From the NCBI GenBank assembly GCA_028339355.1, contig JAOLBX010000020.1:1-33592 (forward strand): a stretch of DNA of 33,592 bases, read 5' to 3'. A program made the position numbers and the translations under genes. Under the pieces are notes generated by a model. The model had not been told where the DNA came from, made no database searches, and was given only the letters and a program-made list of their open reading frames with translations. Below are positions 17,416 to 24,895 of the stretch, one piece after another; the first letter of the stretch is position 1, and the number at the start of each line of letters is the position of its first letter. The stretch is from Bacteroidia bacterium. GTDB taxonomy: Bacteria > Bacteroidota > Bacteroidia > NS11-12g > UBA9320.

Positions 17416-17853
17416 ATGGAGAAGAGCATTAAAATTGAAGTAGCGCACGATGCTAATAGCTTAGCAGAAGTTTTTCAGGTGAGAAAAGAAGTTTTTGTAA
17501 TCGAGCAAAAGGTTAGTGAAAGAGGTGAGTATGACGAGCACGAAACATCGAGTACTCATTTAGCAGCTGTATTTGATGGAGGTACAGTTGGAGCCTGTAG
17601 ATTTAGAAATACAGAAAAAGGAATAAAACTAGAGCGATTTGCAGTGCTAAAAAAACATAGAGATAAAGGCGTTGGGGCTGCGTTGCTCCAAGCGGCACTT
17701 CATAAAGTGGACTTATCTCAGTACATCTACCTGCATGCTCAGATACAAGTGGTCGACTTTTACTTAAAGCATGGCTTTCGAAAAGTAGGAGATATTTTTG
17801 AAGAAGCAGGTATTAAACATTACAAAATGTATTATAAACCTGAGTCTACATAG
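17416..17853 (+). CDS. GNAT-family N-acetyltransferase
   Basis: This 145-residue cytoplasmic enzyme transfers an acetyl group from acetyl-CoA to an unknown amine. Its opening resembles the ElaA/YitI-like branch (VRKEVFVIEQKVSERGEYDE). LERFAVLKKHRDKGVGAALL contains the acetyl-CoA pyrophosphate-binding loop (motif A, R/Q-x-x-G-x-G/A). FYLKHGFRKVGDIFEEAGIKHYKM is the usual C-terminal end. Its last 8 nt overlap the 3' end of the converging PorP/SprF gene, so the two transcripts are antisense there. Confidence 0.9.
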   Translation: MEKSIKIEVAHDANSLAEVFQVRKEVFVIEQKVSERGEYDEHETSSTHLAAVFDGGTVGACRFRNTEKGIKLERFAVLKKHRDKGVGAALLQAALHKVDLSQYIYLHAQIQVVDFYLKHGFRKVGDIFEEAGIKHYKMYYKPEST

Positions 17854-19237
17854 CCTTAATCCATAGTGGAAGACCGCGTGGTTTCAATTTCTGTAATTGG
17901 TCTATTGCATCCGTTTTTGAAGCGTGTTCTCCTAAATGCACATAGTATCTACCATTTTTACTATCGTATTTTTGATATCCTTTACTGCCTTGATTGCTAA
18001 GTCTGTATATATAGTTGTTTGCAGCTTCAGGTGTAGCAAATGACCCTGCGATTACATAAAACCTAAAATTGGATTCAGTGATAGGTTCATATTTAGGTTT
18101 GGTAGGTTTGTATACTGGAGTAGTTGGCACTCCTTTTTTTACGTCTTTGACTACCGGCACTTCTTTTATGACCTCTTTCACCACCACTTTTTCTATTATT
18201 ACGGTATCTACTCTTATCTGCTCACTTGTATATCTGCTATTATTTTCTGTTTTTAGAGCTATTACTTCGTTTTCTAAATCTACTATTTTAGATTGATATT
18301 CTTTCTTTTCTTGAGCTAATATTTCTGAACTACCTCCACTAGTTTTTGTGTCGAGGTTAAATCTTAATCCTACTTCATGAGTATTGCCGAGTGCTCCCCG
18401 TACTTTATGCGTTGTAATATCAAATGCATAGCCTATTCCGATAGCTTCATTTACATTGATGCCAAGCATAGTGCTAAATGATATTCCGTCCCTGTATGCT
18501 ATACCTGCATACCCTTTATTGAGCCAATTTAAAAATAAATTTATATCTACCTGACCTGGAGCCCCGCTTACCTTTCGATAGAGCATATATGGCTCTAGTT
18601 CCAGGTTGTCATTGAGATCTATTTTATAACTAGCATTCAGCATCCAATGCTTCGCCAATGTATATAGCGATTTATTATTTGCGTTGTCTTCGAATGCTTC
18701 TTGACTTTTGAAGATCTGAAGATTTGAGAGGCCTATAGACAGCTTACCAAAATCTATATTGGCTCCAGCATTGGCATCTACAGTAAAACCACCTTCACTT
18801 CCTAACAAGGCAACTATAGGGTCTGATTCACTTATTAAATGAAAGTTTGAAGCGTTATACTTATGATCGAGCATGGCTAGAGCTAAGCCAAAACTCAAAG
18901 TTTTGTCTCCAGACAATGGAATATGGTAAGCATACGAGCCAGTCAAGGAATTTGTTCTAAATAAATTTATATTGTCATTGTAAGCGTACAATCCAAAACC
19001 AGATTTATTATTGTTTCCTCTGGTTTGCAAGGTGGCAGCATAAGTTCCTATACTATTAGCTAGACCAGTGAATTGCTTCCTTGCCACTAGATTGAGAGAA
19101 GTACCAGCATCTGCTCCAGCGTGTGATGGGTTATATATGAACGAATTGAAGTAATACTGGCTATATAGAGGTAGCTGCTGTGCTGAGGCACAAACAAAAA
19201 CAAATAGACTGAGTGTAATTATTACTAACTTTTTCAT
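17846..19237 (-). CDS. PorP/SprF-family outer-membrane protein with C-terminal SPOR domain
   Basis: This 463-residue protein has a signal peptide (about 1-19). A PorP/SprF domain follows at about 20-305 (PLYSQYYFNSFIYNPSHAGA at its start, FGLALAMLDHKYN in the middle, EVGLRFNLDTK at the end). These barrels hold or display T9SS substrates at the cell surface. Next is a coiled-coil stretch (about 310-345, EYQSKIVDLENEVIALKTEN) and a Val/Lys/Pro-rich linker. The last ~75 residues (FYVIAGSFATPEAANNYIYR, ending LPLWIKAM) are a SPOR-like domain, a fold that binds denuded peptidoglycan. The fusion would tie the barrel to the cell wall. Its ATG overlaps the stop of the upstream type B sorting-domain gene by 4 nt, a strongly coupled pair. 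Confidence 0.9.
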   Translation of the reverse strand: MKKLVIITLSLFVFVCASAQQLPLYSQYYFNSFIYNPSHAGADAGTSLNLVARKQFTGLANSIGTYAATLQTRGNNNKSGFGLYAYNDNINLFRTNSLTGSYAYHIPLSGDKTLSFGLALAMLDHKYNASNFHLISESDPIVALLGSEGGFTVDANAGANIDFGKLSIGLSNLQIFKSQEAFEDNANNKSLYTLAKHWMLNASYKIDLNDNLELEPYMLYRKVSGAPGQVDINLFLNWLNKGYAGIAYRDGISFSTMLGINVNEAIGIGYAFDITTHKVRGALGNTHEVGLRFNLDTKTSGGSSEILAQEKKEYQSKIVDLENEVIALKTENNSRYTSEQIRVDTVIIEKVVVKEVIKEVPVVKDVKKGVPTTPVYKPTKPKYEPITESNFRFYVIAGSFATPEAANNYIYRLSNQGSKGYQKYDSKNGRYYVHLGEHASKTDAIDQLQKLKPRGLPLWIKAM

Positions 19238-20526
19238 TTTTGTGTATTTCTAAGAATTTCTAATGCCCCTTTGAGCTTATTACTGTTGTTTTTGAAATCG
19301 ATTAAGTAAAGATAACTTCCATCAGGGAGAGGCTCTTCTTTGTATGTGCCACGCCAATTGTGCTTGTAGTTGTCAGTTTTAAAAACCTCCCAGCCCCATC
19401 TGTTAAAAACATGAATTGTTGCATCCTCTATGCCCGGGACATTGGATAAATCCCATTTGTCATTCATACCGTCATTATTAGGAGTAATCATATTGTGTAT
19501 AGATACACTAATGGATGGATCAACTGATATTAGCACAGTATCCCTGTCGGTACAACCGTTAGCGTCAACTACAGTTAGTATATAAGATGTAGTTACAATT
19601 GGGGCGGCTTCTGGGGTAGCACTAAAATTATCATCTAAAGATTCTGCTGGAGTCCAAGAATAATTTGTTGCACCACTTCCATTGAGTATAATTTTTTCTC
19701 CAATTTTGATAGTGACATCTTCTCCTGCATCAGCTATGGGTTTAGGAACAGAAATAACCTCAATGCTGTCTAATGCACTGCAAGATGGGGTATTGAATCC
19801 CTCTAAAATGTACTTGCCCGATGTGTTTACAGTATTCTTAGAGTCGTTACTGCCATTACTCCATTGATAGTCATTGGCTCCAGACACTGTTAACGTAACA
19901 GAGTCTCCATCGCATAATGTAAAGGGATCTACGGGAGAAAAAGTGATTGTCGGTTTTAAAGATATCTCTATATTTTCAGTAACTGTATTCACACAACCTT
20001 TGTCTGAGGTTACTACAAGAGTAGCAGAGTATGAGCCAACAGCACTTGGGATATAGAAATAAGTTTGCATAGATCCGGTCCCGCCATCTATAGACCACAA
20101 TCTTTCTGTAATAGAGCCATCTGCTATATTGGAATTATCTTCTAACAGAACTTGATCTGGGAAACAAGGTACATCTGTTTTCATCACGGCAATTGGTGTT
20201 GGGTCTACATAAATGCCCCTCACTATGCTTGAATCGAATCCACTACTATTTGTTACTGTAAGCTGCACAAAATAGTTGCCGTAGGTGTTATAGGTATATG
20301 AAACGGTGGAGCCTACTGCTGTATCCCTGGGTGCTCCAGTACCAAATGACCAATGTGTCCTGGTAATGATGCCGGAAACTGGCATTGAGGTATTTGTGAA
20401 TGTTATTGATCGGCCTTCACATTTTATAGAACTACTAGAAAAATCGGGTATTGGCCTCTGAGCCAATGCTGAAAAATGCAAGAACGCTAGTGAAAATAGC
20501 ATTGCAATACTTTTTAAAAATTTCAT
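19234..20526 (-). CDS. T9SS type B sorting-domain surface protein with PKD-like domains
   Basis: This 430-residue protein has a signal peptide (about 1-22). A PKD-like domain lies at about 27-110 (HWSFGTGAPRDTAVGSTVSY, YFVQLTVTNSSG), followed by further Ig/PKD-like beta domains. The gliding-motility-associated C-terminal (CHU_C, T9SS type B) domain is at about 345-430: MITPNNDGMNDKWDL, VFNRWGWEVFKTDNY, LPDGSYLYLIDF. Type B domains send proteins through the type IX system and often keep them on the cell surface together with a partner PorP/SprF protein, here encoded just downstream with a 4-nt ATGA overlap. Probably an adhesin-like or structural surface protein; partner choice is inferred from adjacency. 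Confidence 0.92.
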   Translation of the reverse strand: MKFLKSIAMLFSLAFLHFSALAQRPIPDFSSSSIKCEGRSITFTNTSMPVSGIITRTHWSFGTGAPRDTAVGSTVSYTYNTYGNYFVQLTVTNSSGFDSSIVRGIYVDPTPIAVMKTDVPCFPDQVLLEDNSNIADGSITERLWSIDGGTGSMQTYFYIPSAVGSYSATLVVTSDKGCVNTVTENIEISLKPTITFSPVDPFTLCDGDSVTLTVSGANDYQWSNGSNDSKNTVNTSGKYILEGFNTPSCSALDSIEVISVPKPIADAGEDVTIKIGEKIILNGSGATNYSWTPAESLDDNFSATPEAAPIVTTSYILTVVDANGCTDRDTVLISVDPSISVSIHNMITPNNDGMNDKWDLSNVPGIEDATIHVFNRWGWEVFKTDNYKHNWRGTYKEEPLPDGSYLYLIDFKNNSNKLKGALEILRNTQK

Positions 20527-20584
20527 AAATATAGACTTATATAACTACAAAATTTCATAAAAACAACGGGTAATAAAAATGATT

Positions 20585-20753
20585 ATTCCATAGTTGAATA
20601 AAATCTGCTTAATAAAATGGAATTCGGATTGAGTTTTAAAGCTTGTCAAGAAGGCCTACAGTATTATTAAGTGTATATTGATTAGGGCATTGTTTTATAT
20701 GGGGGTAGTATTATTCACAATCAAAATAGTATTATTTAATGGAATTATTCCAT
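20585..20753. promoter_or_regulatory. Cluster of ATTCCAT/ATGGAAT half-sites
   Basis: The 264-bp divergent region holds four copies of a 7-mer: ATTCCAT at 20585-20591, ATGGAAT at 20617-20623, and the perfect palindrome ATGGAATTATTCCAT at 20739-20753, 38 bp before the histidine kinase start. Such spacing suits a dimeric regulator acting on the kinase gene, the T9SS pair, or both. The regulator is unknown. Confidence 0.4.
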
Positions 20754-20790
20754 CAATACCAAAAGTTACCGTAATAAGTCAAAACAATAG

Positions 20791-21714
20791 ATGAATCAAT
20801 CAAGTGCAGGAGAACAGTCAGTAATATTGGACTTATATGAACTGTCTTTCGAGATAGGTACAAGTTTAGACTTGAGTAAAAATTCTCATTCCTTTTTTAA
20901 AAAAATATCGGAGTTAAAAAACCTTGAACAAATCAGTGTTTTGCAAATGAAGAGTGCCTTTTTGAAGGTGAAAGAAACATTTTCTCGTCTTGAGGAGGAT
21001 GACTTGATTTTTATAAATGAATCCCCATTGTTTGAGCTTATCTTGAACTTAAGTGATGATGAAATGCATAATTTGGAGCTTAAAAAATGCAAAATAGGGT
21101 CGACTAAATTGGAAAAAATTTGGGCGTATAAGCAAGAGGATTTAATATTAATTATCGTCCAAAAAAAGGGTGCTTTAGAATTTAGAGTCAAGGAACAGCT
21201 GCAACTTGCACCACTTTTTCAAAAATTTATTCTGACTGTAAGAGCAGCAATAGCTCACAAGTATTTGCAAGATGAAGTACTAAAAAGAAATGAGGCTGAG
21301 ACGATTGACTCGCTAGATTTGCCTAGCACTTGTTCCATTTCAGTGCCACAGATGATGCCGGTTGTTTCTTATGACAAAGTAAGATTACAACAAGTTTTTC
21401 AAAACTTAATAAGCAATGCCATCAAATTTTTGGATAAGCCGGTGGGTAGGATAAAAGTGCTATTGGACTCCAATGACTCTCACTATATTTTTTCCATAGA
21501 AGATAACGAACCTGGTATTTAAGAGTCTCATTTTAAAAAAAATATTTCAAATATTTCAGACGCTTCAAACCAAAGATGAGTATGAAATTACAGGAATTGG
21601 GCGTAGTATGTAGAAAGAATAGTGGAATTAAGTCATGGGACCATATCTGTAGTGTCTAAAAGTGGGGAAGGCAGCACATTTAGTTTTTCAGTTCCTAAAA
21701 AAGTAACCGAATGA
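20791..21714 (+). pseudogene. Sensor histidine kinase, decayed
   Basis: The readable N-terminus (about 170 residues) is a sensory region ending LQDEVLKRNEAE, a usual lead-in to the kinase core. The sequence then jumps directly to TIDSLDLPSTCSISVPQ and the N box (YDKVRLQQVFQNLISNAIKF). The whole phospho-accepting HisKA/DHp helix pair is missing, so no H box exists. TAA at 21520-21522 follows DNEPGI. Beyond it, ESHFKK and then IFQIFQTLQTKDEYEITGIG can be read if one A is removed from the A8 run at 21535-21542. After a 1-nt deletion at about 21602-21610, VERIVELSHGTISVVS and FSFSVPKK return to the first frame. The ancestral stop (21712-21714) overlaps the next gene's ATG. Four separate lesions make function very unlikely. 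Confidence 0.85.
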
Positions 21715-22121
21715 TATTAGACAAGAAAATATTGCTACTAGAAGACGATGTCGTAGATGTTATGACTTTGAAGCGGGCAATGAAACAGTTGGGCATATCT
21801 AATCATCTAGAGGTTAGAGAAAATGGAGCCGAAGGATTGGAGTATTTACTCAACTGCGATGAACTACCAGGTATCATCTTTCTAGATATCAATATGCCTA
21901 AGATGAATGGAATAGAATTCTTGGAAATAGTGAAACGAAATAAGGATTTGGCAAAAATCCCTATAGTTGTTCTCACTACATCAAAAGATCAAGAAGATAG
22001 ACTTATTACTTTTGAGAAAGGAATATCAGGTTATATGACTAAACCTGTAGATTATCCTCAGTTTAAGGATATGATTGCTGTTATAATGAAATATTGGAAT
22101 TTTAGTGAACATCCCGATTAA
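21711..22121 (+). CDS. CheY-like response regulator (Rcp1 type)
   Basis: This 136-residue protein is a single receiver domain. It has the acidic pocket Glu11-Asp12-Asp13, the phospho-acceptor Asp59 in IIFLDINMPKMNG, the switch Thr89/Thr90 in VVLTTSKDQ and Lys111 in MTKPVDYPQF. The inserted segment and TSKDQEDRL are typical of Rcp1-like receivers paired with bacteriophytochrome or hybrid kinases. It has no output domain, so it should signal by protein contact or pass phosphate on. Its ATG overlaps the ancestral stop of the broken kinase by 4 nt. The receiver itself is intact, so it may take phosphate from another kinase. Confidence 0.93.
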   Translation: MILDKKILLLEDDVVDVMTLKRAMKQLGISNHLEVRENGAEGLEYLLNCDELPGIIFLDINMPKMNGIEFLEIVKRNKDLAKIPIVVLTTSKDQEDRLITFEKGISGYMTKPVDYPQFKDMIAVIMKYWNFSEHPD

Positions 22122-22126
22122 AAAAA

Positions 22127-22762
22127 ATGGCTACTAAACTACTATATATAGAAGATGATGAGATTGATGTACTTGCCTTGAAAAGACTACTGCGTCAGTT
22201 TGATGATGTAGAGCTTACGGTGTGTAAATACATTAAAGATTTACTTGCCTTGGACTTGTCAAAATTTGATTCCATAATAAGTGATGCTAATTTACCGGAT
22301 GGCTCTTTTAAAAAATTGCAAACTATACTGCCAGAGAGTAAAACACAATTCACTTCTGGAAGTAAAGTAGAAGGTGTGAAAGCTTGGATTAAACCAATTA
22401 GTACAGAGCAGTTATTAAGTATTTTACAAAAAAATTCAATAGTAGATTTGAGCTATATCGAAGATTTGGCCGAAGGAGATGAAGAGTACGAGCAAGAAAT
22501 GATAGAGCTAGCTCTTAAAGTATTACCTGACAGGTTGAATGAACTATGTTCGTCTAAGAACGATGAAGAAGCTCTGCGTAGAGCTGCCCATAAAACTAAG
22601 AGTTCTTACCGAGTTTGCGGCATCAACAACTCTTTACTTACAGAGTTGGAAGGTTTAAAAGGAAGGGCCTTTAATGATATCGACCTAAAAACATCTCTGC
22701 TGTCTAAAATAGAGGAGGAAATAGAATCAGCCATTGCTGAGCTGAAATCGTATAAAAATTAG
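22127..22762 (+). CDS. Receiver plus HPt phosphotransfer protein
   Basis: This 211-residue protein begins with a short receiver domain (about 1-105): acidic residues in IEDDEID, putative phospho-acceptor Asp53 in IISDANLPDG and Lys89 in IKPIS. A histidine phosphotransfer (HPt) domain follows at about 118-208, with His155 in RRAAHKTKSSYRVCG as the phospho-site. Such a protein relays phosphate between a kinase and final regulators. It starts 5 bp after the CheY-like gene, in the same operon as the broken kinase. Its stop codon overlaps that of the converging wecA-like remnant. Both phospho-sites are present, so it could still work with other partners. Confidence 0.85.
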   Translation: MATKLLYIEDDEIDVLALKRLLRQFDDVELTVCKYIKDLLALDLSKFDSIISDANLPDGSFKKLQTILPESKTQFTSGSKVEGVKAWIKPISTEQLLSILQKNSIVDLSYIEDLAEGDEEYEQEMIELALKVLPDRLNELCSSKNDEEALRRAAHKTKSSYRVCGINNSLLTELEGLKGRAFNDIDLKTSLLSKIEEEIESAIAELKSYKN

Positions 22763-23193
22763 TCTCTATTTTCTAATTCGCCAATACGATGTTTCCACTC
22801 GCCTAAATTTTTAGTTGCTGAAAATATCCCCATTACAGTAAGGAAAAGTAAACACACTGAAAGTATAGCCGTGCTTAGCCCTTAAGTTTAGTCTATCGTC
22901 TAGTATGCCTACTATCATAAGAAGTATAGATGCGGACAACACTATGACATATTTTAAAACTGCAGATTGAAACAATGGGCTTATACAGAGAGATAATATT
23001 ATGGTAATGCCAATCGCTAAACCGCCTATTACAGGAATAGGTGTAACGTAACGTGTACTTTTCGAGCATTTGGTTTATCCAATAATCCGATACTACCGGC
23101 AACTTTTTTTAGAGCAGGGATTACCAAAAGTGAAATGGTCGTTGCTGCTATGAATACTATTAATACCTCGGCATTCAATTTTAATACGTTCAT
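22759..23193 (-). pseudogene. WecA/MraY-family sugar-1-phosphate transferase, frameshifted and internally deleted
   Basis: The start ATG overlaps the wzz stop (TAATG). The N-terminus is typical of enzymes that move UDP-linked sugar phosphate onto undecaprenyl phosphate: a first membrane helix, then KKVAGSIGLLDKPNARKVH. A tandem 5-bp duplication (GTAAC GTAAC on the plus strand, 23043-23052) breaks the frame. Removing one copy restores VTPIPVIGGLAIG and continues through more helices to GILDDRLNL, containing the catalytic DD. Near 22880 homology stops and another frame carries a membrane helix and a charged tail (LSVCLLFLTVMGIFS to GELENRD) ending at 22759. The tail is probably the C-terminus of the same gene after a deletion of some 200 residues. 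Not functional. Confidence 0.75.
23043..23052. repeat. 5-bp tandem duplication that breaks a gene
   Basis: GTAAC occurs twice head to tail. With one copy the wecA-like frame is open and reads HVTPIPVIGG; with two it is shifted. Confidence 0.8.
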
Positions 23194-23516
23194 TATTTTT
23201 CAAATATTAGTTTAGAGTTTTTGAGATGAGATAAACCAAGCTTATTTAATGCTTTTGTCAGCATCACACTTGATTTCATTAGTTCTATTTCTGCCGCCAT
23301 TTTATTAGTAGAGGCAAAAACGTCCAAGTTTTTAAATAAGTTATTGTTTGGGACCCCTTGGGTCAAGTCTGCTAATCTTAACTTAGCAATACTCTCGTAT
23401 TGTGGTGTGAGATAGGTAAGGTATTTTTTTACCGAAAGGACGGTTACCACCATACAGAAGAGTATGATTGTTAGCCCTCGTAGAAAAGGCCTTAGATATC
23501 GAAGTGATTCTTTCAT
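23193..23516 (-). pseudogene. Wzz-type chain-length determinant, 5' stub
   Basis: The 107 residues match the start of Wzz/Wzc-type exopolysaccharide co-polymerases: a basic N-terminus, a membrane helix at about 14-32 (LTIILFCMVVTVLSVKKYL), then the periplasmic pattern YESIAKLRLADLTQGVPNNN and TNKMAAEIELMKSSVMLTKA. Homology fades after 'LNKLGL' and the frame ends 12 residues later at a TAA overlapping the next ATG. Family members continue for several hundred residues with a second helix and often a tyrosine kinase domain, all absent. This is most likely a deletion that joined the wzz start to the leader of the wecA-like gene. It follows wza by 25 bp. Confidence 0.65.
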
Positions 23517-23541
23517 CGTAGTAGTAGCTGTATTTTTTTAT

Positions 23542-24303
23542 TTAGTTAAACGCACTTTTAAATATCGCAGCTGAGGTAAGAGCTGATGTGAATGGTATAA
23601 TCACTGATATTCTTCGGTCAAATTCTTTATATCTTTTGGAAGGCACCACAACGATGTCTCCTGATACTAATTGTAAGTTCTGGGCTAGGTACTCACCGTT
23701 CTTTTTAAGATTTAGTGTGGCTACTCGGGTATGTGGTCCTTCTTGCCTGAATACTTTAACATATTTCAAGTTAGCATAGTCCTCAAGGCCTCCACTTAGA
23801 GCAATCATATTAAAAAGACTGTTGTAGTTTTTGTCTATGTCATATACGCCTGGAGTATTTACTTCTCCCATCACTATGATGTCCTTATTTAGTATTTTGA
23901 CATCTAATATGGGGTTTACTATCCATTTTGCAAAGAGACTCTTTATTGAATCTTTAAGTTCAATCATAGTCATCCCTTCCATTATAAGCGTACCTACTTT
24001 AGGTACTTCTATATTACCATTGGCATCTACCATCAGATATTTCCCATATACCTCGTTTGAGTTATATATACCATAGGTAGAACCCACACTAAGGTCGGCT
24101 TGTCCCCATATACTGATTGTGAGTTTATCGTCTTCTTTGATTACATACTGGAAGTTTGGGTTGTATAGAAAAGCAGAGTCCAGAATCAAACTGTTTGCTT
24201 TTTTTATGCTTTTCTTTTGATCCAAAAGATTGTGTGTACCTCCACAAGAGGCTAGCATTAAAAGTAGTATGAGGGGTGTTACAAGTAGTAGTAGATTTTT
24301 CAT
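23542..24303 (-). CDS. Wza-type polysaccharide export lipoprotein
   Basis: This 253-residue outer-membrane protein would form the export channel for capsule or exopolysaccharide. A signal peptide ends in a good lipobox (LMLASC, lipid Cys at about 20). The Poly_export domain (about 50-135) has the family opening YVIKEDDKLTISIWGQADLS. An SLBB domain follows (about 140-225; DIIVMGEVNTPGVYDIDKNY, SLFNMIALSGGL). The C-terminal amphipathic stretch would cross the outer membrane. The frame is intact, but its neighbours wzz and wecA-like are broken, so the pathway probably does not run from this locus. It starts 7 bp after the response regulator gene. Confidence 0.92.
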   Translation of the reverse strand: MKNLLLLVTPLILLLMLASCGGTHNLLDQKKSIKKANSLILDSAFLYNPNFQYVIKEDDKLTISIWGQADLSVGSTYGIYNSNEVYGKYLMVDANGNIEVPKVGTLIMEGMTMIELKDSIKSLFAKWIVNPILDVKILNKDIIVMGEVNTPGVYDIDKNYNSLFNMIALSGGLEDYANLKYVKVFRQEGPHTRVATLNLKKNGEYLAQNLQLVSGDIVVVPSKRYKEFDRRISVIIPFTSALTSAAIFKSAFN

Positions 24304-24310
24304 TTTTGTT

Positions 24311-24747
24311 TCAGTACAAACTCAGTATTTTAGAGAAGACAGACCTGCGGGGTGCTAGTATCTGTTCTTCCAATTTATATATTCTCTCTAATACAGATTT
24401 TAATTTAGCTGCATCATTTTCTCCTTTAATTATATAGTCAAATGCTCCAAACTTTAAGGTGTCTACCGCATTGCTTACATCATCCTGTGATGACATCATG
24501 ATAACATACGTGTTGGGATTGTACCTTTTGATTTTTCGTAAAACTTCAAAACCATTAAGACCTTCCATTTCGTAGTCTAAGAGTATAATAAATGGCTCAT
24601 CGCTCAATGCATTTACGCAGTCTGTACCATTAGTAAATATACTAACATCTTCATATCCAAGCTTTATTAGCATTCTCTGCTTAGCACGTAATACTAGTTC
24701 CTCGTCGTCTACTATATATATATCTTCTGTTCCTTAATATTGAGCAT
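24311..24747 (-). pseudogene. Response regulator with a (TA)n slip near its start
   Basis: A 120-codon open frame (24311-24673, from MLIKLGYEDVS) holds most of a receiver domain: phospho-acceptor Asp in IILLDYEMEGLNGFE, MMSSQDD, and Lys in FDYIIKGEND. It lacks the beta-1 strand and acidic pocket. These lie upstream in another frame: ATG at 24745-24747, then MLNIKEQKIYI, then a shift, then VDDEELVLRAKQRM. Removing one TA from the tract at 24713-24723 gives KIYIVDDEELVL with no other change. As read, the protein would be frameshifted after about 12 codons. It heads the exopolysaccharide operon. The tract could be a phase-variable switch, a mutation or a sequencing error. Confidence 0.75.
24713..24723. 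repeat. (TA)5.5 microsatellite inside a coding region
   Basis: The 11-nt tract TATATATATAT sits about eight codons into the response regulator gene. Changing it by one TA unit switches the reading frame, which is the arrangement used by phase-variable genes. Confidence 0.6.
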
Positions 24748-24871
24748 TGTTTTATTTTTACATACGTACATATTTGCACTAGATTAGGTTACGCTATCGG
24801 ACATAAAGGCAATTTGTATAGCTTTAAAGATGAATGGTGCTTTATTGTAGATAATTGTCAATTGAATAATT

Positions 24872-24879
24872 TATCTTTG
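24872..24879 (+). promoter_or_regulatory. Candidate -7 promoter element for lytTR-galE
   Basis: TATCTTTG matches the Bacteroidota -7 consensus TAnnTTTG and lies 16 bp before the LytTR start. TTG triplets occur upstream at 24845 and 24855, but neither is at the ideal distance for a -33 element. Confidence 0.45.
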
Positions 24880-24895
24880 TGTTTAAAGCTAACTT

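Noticed and set aside
24311-24673. The 120-codon response regulator frame as a complete gene from its internal ATG
   Set aside because: It lacks the first strand and acidic pocket of the receiver, which are present upstream in another frame across the TA tract.
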